A stretch of DNA of 55,498 bases from Deltaproteobacteria bacterium (GTDB lineage: Bacteria; Desulfobacterota_D; UBA1144; Nemesobacterales; CSP1-2). Where the stretch lies: NCBI GenBank assembly GCA_016187835.1, contig JACPIY010000004.1:1-55498 (forward strand). The letters are read 5' to 3'. The notes beneath the pieces were generated by a model. That model ran no database searches, had not been told where the DNA came from, and saw only the letters and a program-made list of their open reading frames with translations. Positions 34,446 to 42,372 of this stretch are shown here, one piece after another; position 1 is the first letter of the stretch, and every line of letters starts with the position of its first letter. The position numbers and the translations under genes are program-made.

Positions 34446-36266
34446 TTAATTCTTTTCTCTTCTTGACTCCGGCACTATGTTAAATTTTACAGGTTTCGTG
34501 CCTCTTATTACCACTATCTCAGCAGAGACGCCAGGCTTTGATTCCGCCAGAGAATAAACGTAGTCGTATATGTTCGTTATAGTTTTCCCATCAAATCCCA
34601 CTATATTGTCTCCGCTTCTGAGACCTGCTTTTTGAGCAGGGCTTCCTTCTTTTACACCGATGAGTTTCACTCCATCAGATTCATCGGAGTAGTCCGGTAT
34701 TGTCCCCAGATAGACATTAAAACTTGAAGCTGTTTTTTCCTCTTCCCTCGCTCTAGAGAAGGCTATTTTTTCTGGTGATTTGGTCAGGTCCCAAACGATA
34801 TTGGAAATAAGCTTAAGAATCTTTCTTTCTCCTTCCAAATTTATCTTTTGCCAATCGTCATCAGGAGTATGGTAGTCGGGATGTACTCCGGTAAAAAACT
34901 GAAGCACAGGGATTTCTTTTGCATAAAATACAACCTGGTCGCTTGGGGCAAAGCCAGAATCACTTATTTTTAGGGTTAAGCCTGTATTATAGTTAACAGA
35001 CTCAATTAGAGTCTTCCACTCAGGGGATGAACCCGTACCTAAAACAGTGAGCTTTTGGTTTCGGAGTCTGCCTATCATATCCATGTTAATCATAGCTATG
35101 GTTTTATCTAATGGGATTTCAGGGTTTTTGACATAATAAGAAGAACCGAGAAGTCCCAACTCCTCACCCGAGAAAGCTATAAAAAGAAGGCTTCTTTGAA
35201 GAGATTTCTTATGGCTTGAAAAATAATCAGCGAGCTCCAGAAGTCCTGCAACTCCTGAGGCGTTGTCATCCGCACCGTTGTGAACCTTGCCCTCTCTTGT
35301 TTCACTTCTCCCTCTTGAATAACCGTCCCACAAGCCTATATGGTCGTAATGGGCGCCTATGATTATTACTTCGTCTTTGAGTGTGGGATTAGAACCTTCT
35401 AGGAACCCTATTACATTAGAGGTAGCACTTCCTTCATGAATAAGCTCGGTATGAATCTGGACTTTTACATCTGGAATTACAAAAGAATTAACTTTTTTAT
35501 TTGAGAGTTCCCGTTCCAAGTCTTTAATATCTTTGCCGACAAGCCCTAAAATCTCTTCGGCTATTTTTCTCCTTAGAATGACTGTTTGAATTCCCGAATC
35601 CTTGAATGACAAATCAACCCTCAAACCTCCCAAATCCTCTTCCTCATCGTGAGAAAAAGGCGTTATGAATATTATTCCTTTGGCTCCCTTTCCCCTAGCA
35701 TTTGTAGCCTTATAACGAAGCGAAGCATAGTTATAGAAAAGACTTTTAGGATCATTACCTTCCGGTGTATACCGCAGCACGATTACTATCTTATCTTTTG
35801 CATTTATTCTTGAGTAATCGTCGTAGTTGAGATTAGGAGCACTTATTCCATAACCGGCAAAAACCAATTCACCACTAACCTCTCCGTTACTCGAAAAACT
35901 AAGAGGAAAAAAATCTTTACCCACCTCCAAATCCAACCTTCTACTTCTTTGTTCTAAAGTAAGTGAATTTGGACTTCCGAATTTAATGCCGGAAGTAAAT
36001 GAAAAATTCTGAAAATAAGTTGCACTGCCTCCAAGCGGTTTAAGACCTGCCCTTTGAAAGTGAGAGGAAATATAATTAGCGGCCTTTTCACAACCTTCGG
36101 TTCCCGCCTTTCTTCCTTCGAGTTCATCCGCTGCAAGATAGCGGATATGGGAAATAATTTCTTGAGAGGTTATCTGGCTACTTTGATATTCCCCATAGCT
36201 TGTTAGCGAGAAAGCTAAAACAACAACCAAAAAAAGTATTAAATATGGAGGCGAACATTTTGACAT
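34446..36266 (-). CDS. Secreted M28 peptidase with PA and PDZ domains
   Basis: A 606-residue exported zinc aminopeptidase-like protein. Order: signal peptide (1-26), short helical region, PA insert (about 120-250) and catalytic M28 domain with metal-binding residues in GAHYDHIG, NGADDNASGVAG, SGEELGLLGS, NMDMIGR and HPDYHTPDDD. A C-terminal PDZ domain has IGVKEGSPAQKAGLRSGDNIVGFDG. This arrangement is widespread in Gram-negative bacteria, with a periplasmic or secreted role in peptide turnover. The ATG has no clear ribosome site. It could be exported further by the type II system in this window, though nothing shows that. Confidence 0.92.
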   Translation of the reverse strand: MSKCSPPYLILFLVVVLAFSLTSYGEYQSSQITSQEIISHIRYLAADELEGRKAGTEGCEKAANYISSHFQRAGLKPLGGSATYFQNFSFTSGIKFGSPNSLTLEQRSRRLDLEVGKDFFPLSFSSNGEVSGELVFAGYGISAPNLNYDDYSRINAKDKIVIVLRYTPEGNDPKSLFYNYASLRYKATNARGKGAKGIIFITPFSHDEEEDLGGLRVDLSFKDSGIQTVILRRKIAEEILGLVGKDIKDLERELSNKKVNSFVIPDVKVQIHTELIHEGSATSNVIGFLEGSNPTLKDEVIIIGAHYDHIGLWDGYSRGRSETREGKVHNGADDNASGVAGLLELADYFSSHKKSLQRSLLFIAFSGEELGLLGSSYYVKNPEIPLDKTIAMINMDMIGRLRNQKLTVLGTGSSPEWKTLIESVNYNTGLTLKISDSGFAPSDQVVFYAKEIPVLQFFTGVHPDYHTPDDDWQKINLEGERKILKLISNIVWDLTKSPEKIAFSRAREEEKTASSFNVYLGTIPDYSDESDGVKLIGVKEGSPAQKAGLRSGDNIVGFDGKTITNIYDYVYSLAESKPGVSAEIVVIRGTKPVKFNIVPESRREKN

Positions 36267-36351
36267 AGCGTTAATACGATACCATAATAATGCCCCGACT
36301 TTTGGAATGAAAAATCAGAGTTCTGAAGTTAAAGATTTTCGTGTATGGATT

Positions 36352-36380
36352 TTGACATTCGTCTCTTTTTTTGATATAAA
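36352..36380 (+). promoter_or_regulatory. Sigma-70 promoter for the membrane protein gene
   Basis: TTGACA (36352-36357) and TATAAA (36375-36380) are separated by exactly 17 bp, close to the ideal consensus. The inferred start, near 36387, gives a leader of about 65 nt. Confidence 0.65.
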
Positions 36381-36452
36381 TTTGTTTATCTTTGGGTATT
36401 TCATGATAGAAGTAATTTACTTAACAAAGTGTACTAGCATCGTAGATTCGAT

Positions 36453-37460
36453 ATGAGTGCTATAACACAGCCAAGTAAATATTGGATTCAAAGCCCGGCT
36501 TCCGATCTGGTGTTCTTTAGCTTTGGCTGGATTGTAGTCTTTCTTCCTCTTCTTATATTCGAAGATCATATTGGTGTAATAATACTCATTGTTCTTTTGG
36601 TTAATTATATACACAGGCACTATACCTTTGCCCTGGTTTATGTCCAGAAAGAAGAGTTTGAGAAGAGAAAAAAGATTTATATATTACTTCCCCTCATCGC
36701 AGCCCTCGTAACGATTATTTTCATATACGTAGATGCATTTAAGATACTTCTTACCCTGTCTGTTCTCTGGACCATGTATCACTCGGTATACCAGAAATAT
36801 GGGATTACAAGGGTATATTCGCGTAAGGCAGGCTACGGGGAAGCATGGATTGAAAAAGGTGTAATCTTTTCGTGGTTTGTTTACCTAATTTTTGGACTTG
36901 CTGATAAAGAAAAAGCAACTCTCCTTAAATATCAGGCTGGTAGGGTTATACTAGACTACATCGGCGGTTATATGAATTATCTAGCCACGCTATCCTATTT
37001 TTTTCTTGCAGTTGCTGTTTCTTTTACACTACTGTTTACCTACCAAGAATTTAAAAATCGGCACAGAGTAAGCACTGCTAAAGTCCTCTACGTTATCTCC
37101 ACCTTAATTCTTTACTTCATATTCTTCCACTCTCTCATAGTCGGCTATATCGTTTTCGCCTTTTCTCATGCCCTTGAATACATTGTATTTGTAAATGTAT
37201 TTGTGAACTCTAAGTACAAGAAGAAACAGGACTCGGATTCACTTTTCGGGAAGATATCAAAAAAGCAGTGGCTTTATAGCGGTCTTTTTTCAATAGGAAT
37301 AGTTGTTGTTTGTCTTTTGGGAATGGAACTAAACGAAAACGCGTTCACGATATATATTGTCGGAAGCTTATTCCTTCACTTTATTTACGACGGGCTTATA
37401 TGGAAGGTAAGAAGACCTGAAGTAGGAAAGCCGTTAGATATAAAATACGCATCCACCTGA
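36453..37460 (+). CDS. Polytopic membrane protein, unknown
   Basis: A 335-residue protein with about eight or nine hydrophobic helices and short charged loops. Notable is a His-rich stretch YIHRHYTFALVYVQ near residues 51-64 and MYHSVYQKYGITRVYSRK in the middle. Histidines at helix ends could bind metal, as in membrane desaturase or hydroxylase folds, but the standard three His-box set is not seen. No neighbours in the same direction. I do not recognise the family. Confidence 0.6.
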   Translation: MSAITQPSKYWIQSPASDLVFFSFGWIVVFLPLLIFEDHIGVIILIVLLVNYIHRHYTFALVYVQKEEFEKRKKIYILLPLIAALVTIIFIYVDAFKILLTLSVLWTMYHSVYQKYGITRVYSRKAGYGEAWIEKGVIFSWFVYLIFGLADKEKATLLKYQAGRVILDYIGGYMNYLATLSYFFLAVAVSFTLLFTYQEFKNRHRVSTAKVLYVISTLILYFIFFHSLIVGYIVFAFSHALEYIVFVNVFVNSKYKKKQDSDSLFGKISKKQWLYSGLFSIGIVVVCLLGMELNENAFTIYIVGSLFLHFIYDGLIWKVRRPEVGKPLDIKYAST

Positions 37461-37512
37461 AAAGAGTGGGCGTTAAGATAAACTTTTTTCTCAATATATT
37501 CAAGCAATAGTT

Positions 37513-37531
37513 TGCTAATATGTTTGCTAAT
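37513..37531. repeat. TGCTAAT-N5-TGCTAAT motif outside the element
   Basis: Two TGCTAAT units 12 bp apart lie between the membrane protein gene and the sigma-factor stop. Spacing and sequence match the two TGCTAAC pairs in the integrase halves except for the last base. It is 2.2 kb from the left boundary of the element. It may be chance or an additional binding site. Confidence 0.35.
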
Positions 37532-37544
37532 AAGGATGAACAAG

Positions 37545-38741
37545 CTATTCTAAAAAACTCTTTAAGATGTCCCCGAACTCTGATGTCGCAAGTTTCTCCA
37601 ATGCCCTTTTTTCAATCTGCCTTATGCGCTCTCGTGTAAGATCAAATTTTCTTCCAATTTCGTCTAGTGTATACGTAGCGTCTTGATCTATTCCAAATCT
37701 AAGTCTTACTATTTCCTCTTCTCTAGGTGTAAGAAGCGATAAAGCTTCCCTTATTCTCTTTGTAAGTGCTCCCTTTGCCATCACCGAATCTGGAGATGGT
37801 GAATCATCATCGGCTATAAAATCTAAAAGGGTCGTCTTCTCTCCATCTAATATCGGCGAATCCAAACGAGCTGCATCGTTTGTTGATTCTAAAATCCTTT
37901 TTACTCCTTCAACAGAAATCCCTGCCTTCTCAGCAACTTCTTCAGGCAAGGGTTTTTTCCCCATCTCCTTGTGCAACATCGAGCTTATCCTGTATACCTT
38001 ACTCGCTTGCTCCAAAACGTAGACCGGCACTCTTATCGTTCTTGTCTGATCTAGTAGCGACCTCGATATTGCCTGGTGTATCCACCAAGATGCATAGGTA
38101 GAAAACTTAAACCCTTTCGTGTGATCAAACCTCTCTACAGCCCTCATCAATCCTACATTACCTTCCTGAATAAGGTCAGAAAGCGGTAGTCCTCGTCCCA
38201 TATACCTCTTGGAAATGCTTACGACTAATCTCAGATTTGCTTTCACAAACCTCTCTTTTAGCTCTTTTGCTCTCTCCGAATAGGCTTTTCTAAAAGCATT
38301 AAGCCTCTGTATTCGCTTTAATAGCTCTTTTTCCTTGCCATTCTTATGGCCGTTTCTTTTAGCCTTGATTCCGTTTCCATTCCCATTCACACTTCTATCG
38401 AGAAGATGCCTTATCTCTCTTGCCCTTGCCTCGCACTTCTTTATTTTTGCCGAGACTTCTATTTCTTCCCTCGGGGTAAGGAGAGGTTCAACTGCCATAT
38501 TTTTAAAATAGACATAGAGAAGCCTGAAGTGTTCATCCGGAGTCCATTCTTCTTCCTGTTGATCTTCACTGGATTCCGTTTCTACAAGTTCAAAATCACC
38601 AAATTCAGGCTCTTCGATATCGAGCATCAGATTGTCTTTAATACTAAGGGGAGAGAACCCGTCTTCATCTTCTTGGATAAAATCTTCTAGTTCATTGACT
38701 CCCGGACTTGATTTTTCAAACTCTGTGTACTTTGTCTCCAT
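37545..38741 (-). CDS. RNA polymerase sigma factor, sigma-70 family (RpoD/RpoS type)
   Basis: A 398-residue group 1/2 sigma factor. After an acidic N-terminus come region 1.2 (DEHFRLLYVYFKNMAVEPLLT), region 2 with LRLVVSISKRYMGRGLPLSDLIQEGNVGLM and FSTYASWWIHQAISR, region 3 and region 4 ending TLDEIGRKFDLTRERIRQIEKRAL. It lacks the long region 1.1 and non-conserved domain of a classical RpoD, so it may be a stationary-phase-like group 2 factor. I chose ATG 38741, preceded by AAGGAAAAGGA; the open frame to 38795 starts at TTG. A polyglycine/asparagine insert (NGNGNG) lies after region 1.2. Confidence 0.9.
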   Translation of the reverse strand: METKYTEFEKSSPGVNELEDFIQEDEDGFSPLSIKDNLMLDIEEPEFGDFELVETESSEDQQEEEWTPDEHFRLLYVYFKNMAVEPLLTPREEIEVSAKIKKCEARAREIRHLLDRSVNGNGNGIKAKRNGHKNGKEKELLKRIQRLNAFRKAYSERAKELKERFVKANLRLVVSISKRYMGRGLPLSDLIQEGNVGLMRAVERFDHTKGFKFSTYASWWIHQAISRSLLDQTRTIRVPVYVLEQASKVYRISSMLHKEMGKKPLPEEVAEKAGISVEGVKRILESTNDAARLDSPILDGEKTTLLDFIADDDSPSPDSVMAKGALTKRIREALSLLTPREEEIVRLRFGIDQDATYTLDEIGRKFDLTRERIRQIEKRALEKLATSEFGDILKSFLE

Positions 38742-38859
38742 TTCCTTTTCCTTAACTATATAGTTATGCTTTAAATCTTTAGATTGTATCTCCAAATATG
38801 TAGTGTAAACTCAAATCCATTCAAGTGCTTATACGCAATCCTATTCTGTATCTAATAAA

Positions 38860-38888
38860 ATATTAAGGTAGACAAAAATGTTTGTCAA
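38860..38888 (-). promoter_or_regulatory. Sigma-70 promoter for the sigma-factor gene
   Basis: On the minus strand TTGACA (38883-38888) and TAATAT (38860-38865) are 17 bp apart, an almost ideal promoter. The leader would be about 110 nt long. Otherwise the gap 38742-39041 shows nothing. Confidence 0.7.
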
Positions 38889-39041
38889 TAGTTCTCTTCG
38901 CAATTGCAAAAAATGACTTGCCTTAATTTAGTCTGGAAAAACGAATATTAATAGAGCAGATAACCTTTATATTACGCATTAGCTAACAAATCATTAGTAA
39001 AGTTACACATGTTGGCTGCCCGTTAGTTAAGAAAGTATATA

Positions 39042-39731
39042 TCAATCTTTAAATTCTTTAAATAGTTTATAATCAAATTCTTTTACAATAGCCACCATCC
39101 CTTCTTTTTCCCTGAGGAGAGCGGCAAAATTTCCAGCCTCTTCTTTTGTTTTGAATTTGCCTATTTTTATAAGGTTCCAATTTTCTTCTCTTGAATTGTA
39201 AATAGGAACTATATAGGCATCGTATCCTTTTCCCTTTAATTCATCTACAACTTTCTGGGCCCTCTCAATCTTCTTAAAAGCTGCAATCTGAAGAGTGTAT
39301 TCACTTTTTTTGTTATCGTTACCATTCTCGTTCTTATTTAATTTGTTGCTCTCTTCAGTTAACTCAGGTTTAGCGACTGATGTCAACTCGTTAGTCTCTT
39401 TATCATTTGCGCTGTTTGCCGGACTCAAAGCGTTCGTAGGTATTGTCGCAATAGCAGAATTTTCTTCGTTATTAATTGAGCTTTCCTTATTCAAACTTGA
39501 TCTCGTCTGTGTAACTTGATTCTCATCGGAGCTTGTTTGGGAATTGATAACCTGAGTGTCTTTTTTCTTAACAGATTCAGTTTCATTCACATTCGTATTA
39601 TTAACCTTCATTCCGACAAAGACGCCGAGAGCAAAAGCAACTAAAAATAACAGAAGAGACCTAAATGCACTACCACCTCTTCCTCCTTTTGACTCCGCTA
39701 GTATTAATTTTGGTTTTAGCTCTTTCGCCAT
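39042..39731 (-). CDS. SPOR-domain membrane protein
   Basis: A 229-residue protein: cytoplasmic basic N-terminus, one transmembrane helix (about residues 24-42), a long Ser/Asn/Thr/Glu-rich linker and a C-terminal SPOR domain (about 145-229; YTLQIAAFKKIERAQKVVDELKGKGYDAYIV). SPOR domains bind denuded peptidoglycan at the septum. AAGGG precedes the ATG. Before integration of the element the gene would have stood about 18 bp after tRNA-Leu and may have shared its transcript; now it lies behind the 5' half of the integrase gene, whose frame ends 16 nt inside it. Confidence 0.88.
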   Translation of the reverse strand: MAKELKPKLILAESKGGRGGSAFRSLLLFLVAFALGVFVGMKVNNTNVNETESVKKKDTQVINSQTSSDENQVTQTRSSLNKESSINNEENSAIATIPTNALSPANSANDKETNELTSVAKPELTEESNKLNKNENGNDNKKSEYTLQIAAFKKIERAQKVVDELKGKGYDAYIVPIYNSREENWNLIKIGKFKTKEEAGNFAALLREKEGMVAIVKEFDYKLFKEFKD

Positions 39732-40645
39732 GAATCACACAACCCTTCATGGTGTCGAAGGGGGGATTTGAACCCCCACGAGATTGCTCCCACTGGATCC
39801 TGAATCCAGTTGGTTCCCTTCGTATCTCCTATATAATCATTATCTTTTGTTAGATCATATTTGTCAATGCTAACAGATTTGCTAACATAATTTTGGGATT
39901 TTAACCCTTCTAAGGTGTTTTTCAGGGTTTCATTAATGGGTATCTTTCTACCTTTGCCAGTTTTGCTTTTTATAACGTGAATATAGCCTGATACAAGGTC
40001 AACATTATCCCAATTAAGGGTAAGAAGCTCACTATATCTCATACCGGTATTAAGGGCTGTAATAAGAATAGGCTTTAGATGACCAGGGCTTGAGCCAAGC
40101 AGTGCCTTTTCTTCTTCCAGGGTGAGTATTCTTTCCTTTGGTGGTGATTCCTTAAAGAACTTAACTTTGTGCATTGGATTAGACTTACACTTATCCCATG
40201 AGAGAGCAAGGTTAAACATTCTCCTGAGTAGTGCAAGCTCAATGTTCACAGTCCTAGTGGAAACATCTTGTTTTCTCTCAAGCTTGTATTTCTCAATTAG
40301 GATAGGAGAAATGTCTTTTAGCTTAAAAGAGCCAAAAAAAGGTTCAAGGCTTTTTAGTGAATACATATCCCGATCCCATGATGTTTTACTGCCTTTGGCA
40401 AATTCAAGGTAATCTCTGGCAAATTCTGAGAAGGTAGGGATTACTTTTGGCTTTGGTGCATTAAACTTGCCTTGTAGTATTTCTGTATTTCTCAAGGCTA
40501 AAAGCTTCTTAGCATTTTCCTTGCTTACTTCTCCTATGACTCCCACACTCTCCCATTTTCTTTTACCTTCATAAGTGTAGTCTATATACCAATACTCTTT
40601 TTTCTTGCCTTCTTTGCCTTTCATGGCTCTTTTAAACACTCCCAT
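39716..40645 (-). CDS. Tyrosine integrase, N-terminal part (IntN) ending in the att repeat
   Basis: A 309-residue frame. Residues about 1-60 form an arm-binding/AP2-like domain (YWYIDYTYEGKRKWESVG), about 70-165 a core-binding SAM-like domain, and about 172-250 the first half of the catalytic domain with Arg203 in ALNTGMRYSELL and the beta-hairpin Lys228 in IKSKTGKGRK. From residue 280 it translates the tRNA repeat (WIQDP to PLRHHEG, residue 301), then eight chromosomal residues before the stop. His, Arg, His and Tyr of the active site are missing; they lie in the frame at 46118. Alone it cannot recombine DNA. It starts 7 nt after the DUF6788-like gene. Confidence 0.92.
   Translation of the reverse strand: MGVFKRAMKGKEGKKKEYWYIDYTYEGKRKWESVGVIGEVSKENAKKLLALRNTEILQGKFNAPKPKVIPTFSEFARDYLEFAKGSKTSWDRDMYSLKSLEPFFGSFKLKDISPILIEKYKLERKQDVSTRTVNIELALLRRMFNLALSWDKCKSNPMHKVKFFKESPPKERILTLEEEKALLGSSPGHLKPILITALNTGMRYSELLTLNWDNVDLVSGYIHVIKSKTGKGRKIPINETLKNTLEGLKSQNYVSKSVSIDKYDLTKDNDYIGDTKGTNWIQDPVGAISWGFKSPLRHHEGLCDSWRKS
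39744..39809. repeat. Left attachment site (66-bp direct repeat of tRNA-Leu 3' part)
   Basis: Identical to 46443-46508 except T39755 versus C46454. It covers the anticodon arm to the CCA end and 5-6 bp beyond. The mismatch breaks an acceptor-stem pair, and the 5' tRNA half is absent, so this is not a tRNA gene. It is translated as the last part of the N-terminal integrase frame. Confidence 0.93.
39868..39902. repeat. Candidate integrase arm-type site, left
   Basis: TGCTAAC at 39868-39874 and 39880-39886, followed by ATAATTTT and GGATTTT. The same arrangement occurs at 46147-46182 in the same orientation. It lies 59 bp inside the left repeat and is translated as NYVSKSVS in the integrase. Confidence 0.6.
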
Positions 40646-40652
40646 AGTTTAT

Positions 40653-40973
40653 TTACCCCCTTTTCTTGGATTTTTGTTTCTTCTCTTTTTTCTTCTTCAT
40701 TACTTCCATTATGTTTATCTCTCTTTTCGCTTTGCCTATATAAACCATGTGTTGACGCCCTTCGTGTCTGAACTTGGCAAACCAGTAAAGACCGTGTCCA
40801 ATACCTTCAACCCGGCACTTCTTACAATGTGGTTGACCGCACTTGCTGGGTCTCTGAATATAGGTAACTCTCCTACCAATGAGAGAATGAATATAATCGT
40901 CAAGCTCGTACAAAGAGAACTTGTCTAATTTGGTTATTCTGTCTAATAAATCCTTACCTATCTTCTCTATCAT
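40653..40973 (-). CDS. Small DUF6788-like protein upstream of the integrase
   Basis: A 106-residue basic protein with a CGQPHCKKC cluster followed by GHGLYWFAKFRHEGRQHMVYIGK, the pattern I associate with the DUF6788 family often found beside integrases. The C-terminus is very Lys-rich. The three cysteines plus histidine could hold zinc. It ends 7 nt before the integrase frame, so the two form one operon. Its -10 box lies only 8 nt upstream of the ATG and there is no ribosome site, so the mRNA would be leaderless or nearly so. A DNA-binding or directionality role is possible but unproven. Confidence 0.65.
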   Translation of the reverse strand: MIEKIGKDLLDRITKLDKFSLYELDDYIHSLIGRRVTYIQRPSKCGQPHCKKCRVEGIGHGLYWFAKFRHEGRQHMVYIGKAKREINIMEVMKKKKEKKQKSKKRG

Positions 40974-40980
40974 AGTATAT

Positions 40981-41010
40981 ATGATAACACCGTATTGTAG
41001 ACAATGTCAA
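40981..41010 (-). promoter_or_regulatory. Promoter of the DUF6788-integrase operon
   Basis: On the minus strand TTGACA (41005-41010) and TATCAT (40981-40986) are 18 bp apart. TTGTCTACAAT just after the -35 is a near-palindrome and could be an operator. The start would be at about 40974, next to the ATG at 40973. Confidence 0.6.
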
Positions 41011-41229
41011 TAGGTTTTTTATCATGAGGAAACAAGGGAGAAGAAAAGATATAACTTCACTAAAGATTTTGCGACATGTTGAATAATCCATTGACCGCAG
41101 ATTTTCACTCTTATTCAAACTAAGTATCAGGTCTGGCACTAAACAGGTTGACACTGGGTGGGTGGTCTTGCCAGGGGGATGTATTTTCGCAAACGTTGCC
41201 GGGTGTGTATCCTCCCAACTTAAAAAACG

Positions 41230-41274
41230 TTTAGTATTTAGTATATAAACTGAATTTAGTATTTGTAGTATAAG
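41230..41274. repeat. AT-rich direct repeats
   Basis: TTTAGTATTTAGTATA (41230-41245) recurs as TTTAGTATTTGTAGTATA from 41255. They lie in the 308-base gap between the integrase operon and the PIN gene. Such repeats could be operators or a small replication origin of the circular form; they could also be plain AT-rich sequence. Confidence 0.4.
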
Positions 41275-41281
41275 TTACTTG

Positions 41282-41704
41282 CTATTCAGACGTGCTTAGT
41301 AAAACTGCTTTAAAACCTGCTTGTTCAAAATGATTATCTGCAGTTAGTGCTTCAGATAATCCATTTTGTTTCATAACTATAAAAGATATACAATCAGTTA
41401 AACTCCATTCTTTATCCAAATGGATACGATAAAACTCAACTGCCTCAATAAATAAATCATTATTTAAAGGAACAACATGAGTATTTGGTTCGTTATAGCA
41501 TTCATGAATAAAACCACACGCTTCTTGACGTTTCGTGAATCGCAGGTGATTAGCTATTTCTAGCAAGATTCCTTCATGAAGCCATATTTCCTGAGCTTCA
41601 CGTACAAATGAAAAGATTGTTTTAGCAGAAATATGAAATTGGTCATCTTCATTTAGCAAAGCAACAACATATACGGTATCTAAAAAAAATCGGTCACCAT
41701 TCAT
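41282..41704 (-). CDS. PIN-domain protein
   Basis: A 140-residue PIN-fold putative ribonuclease, the type of many VapC toxins. Acidic active-site residues are visible: Asp in FFLDTVYVVALLN, Glu in LLEIANHL, Asp in WSLTDCISFIVM and Asp in ALTADNHFEQAGF. The ATG overlaps the stop of the upstream gene by 1 nt (TAATG), so it is translated with it. No VapB-like antitoxin is recognised; the two upstream genes occupy that place. It is the last gene of a three-gene module. Confidence 0.85.
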   Translation of the reverse strand: MNGDRFFLDTVYVVALLNEDDQFHISAKTIFSFVREAQEIWLHEGILLEIANHLRFTKRQEACGFIHECYNEPNTHVVPLNNDLFIEAVEFYRIHLDKEWSLTDCISFIVMKQNGLSEALTADNHFEQAGFKAVLLSTSE

Positions 41705-42372
41705 TACTCATTCTTTTTTTCGTCTCTTTTAGGGGTGCCATAAATATAATGGTCATGTTCAACTGACCAATCTCTTGGACCCTTAATTGTACCTGTAAGT
41801 TCTTCTAGGAGGTTCCAAAGTCCAATTGACTTAGACTTGTTTTTTATTCCTTCGTCGCTCTTAGTGAATAGAATAGATGCAAATTCATTTATAGCATCTC
41901 TATAGGTATCTCTTTTTCCACTCAAGTTTAGTTCTTTACTATCATAAAGAAACTTATCCCCTCTTTTGCTTATTCTCATTACTACTGGCTTCAACAGCCT
42001 TTTTTTTTGCCCATGTGATGAAATAGATACAATAGTAAATTCCAATGATGGTTGTTCGTCAGGTTTTTCTTTTACAGGTTTAATTTTTTCTTCTGTAGCT
42101 GTGGAAGCAGATTCTATCCAAACCAATTCCTCAGTGGCTTTTGGCTCATGATGTACTAGGTATACACCATGTACTTGGGGTATTTTATGTATTTTGAATC
42201 TCTCTTCTACTACTGGGGTATAAGTAGTACCAATTGTATTGATATCAGTTCCTGATGGGCGAGGAAAGCTTGCCTTTTTTTCAGTGTAGCCTTGCCCTTC
42301 CCCAAGCATCTTAGCGTAATAATAATTTTTAAACTCATCTGAATCCTCTTCCAACCACTCATATTCATTCAT
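41704..42372 (-). CDS. Unknown protein of the TIGR04255-PIN module
   Basis: A 222-residue acidic protein I do not recognise. The N-terminus is YEWLEEDSDEFKNYYYAKMLG, the middle (residues about 85-110) is low-complexity Glu/Lys/Pro, and the C-terminal half has RDTYRDAINEFASILFTK and LWNLLEELTG helices. It has no signal peptide or membrane segment. It overlaps TIGR04255 upstream by 4 nt (ATGA) and the PIN gene downstream by 1 nt. Tight coupling suggests a complex or regulator of the PIN protein; this is inferred. Confidence 0.7.
   Translation of the reverse strand: MNEYEWLEEDSDEFKNYYYAKMLGEGQGYTEKKASFPRPSGTDINTIGTTYTPVVEERFKIHKIPQVHGVYLVHHEPKATEELVWIESASTATEEKIKPVKEKPDEQPSLEFTIVSISSHGQKKRLLKPVVMRISKRGDKFLYDSKELNLSGKRDTYRDAINEFASILFTKSDEGIKNKSKSIGLWNLLEELTGTIKGPRDWSVEHDHYIYGTPKRDEKKNE

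Noticed and set aside
39744-39830. A second tRNA-Leu gene at the left end of the element
   Set aside because: Only the 3' part is present, the 5' half is missing and the acceptor pairing is broken; it is the attachment-site repeat.
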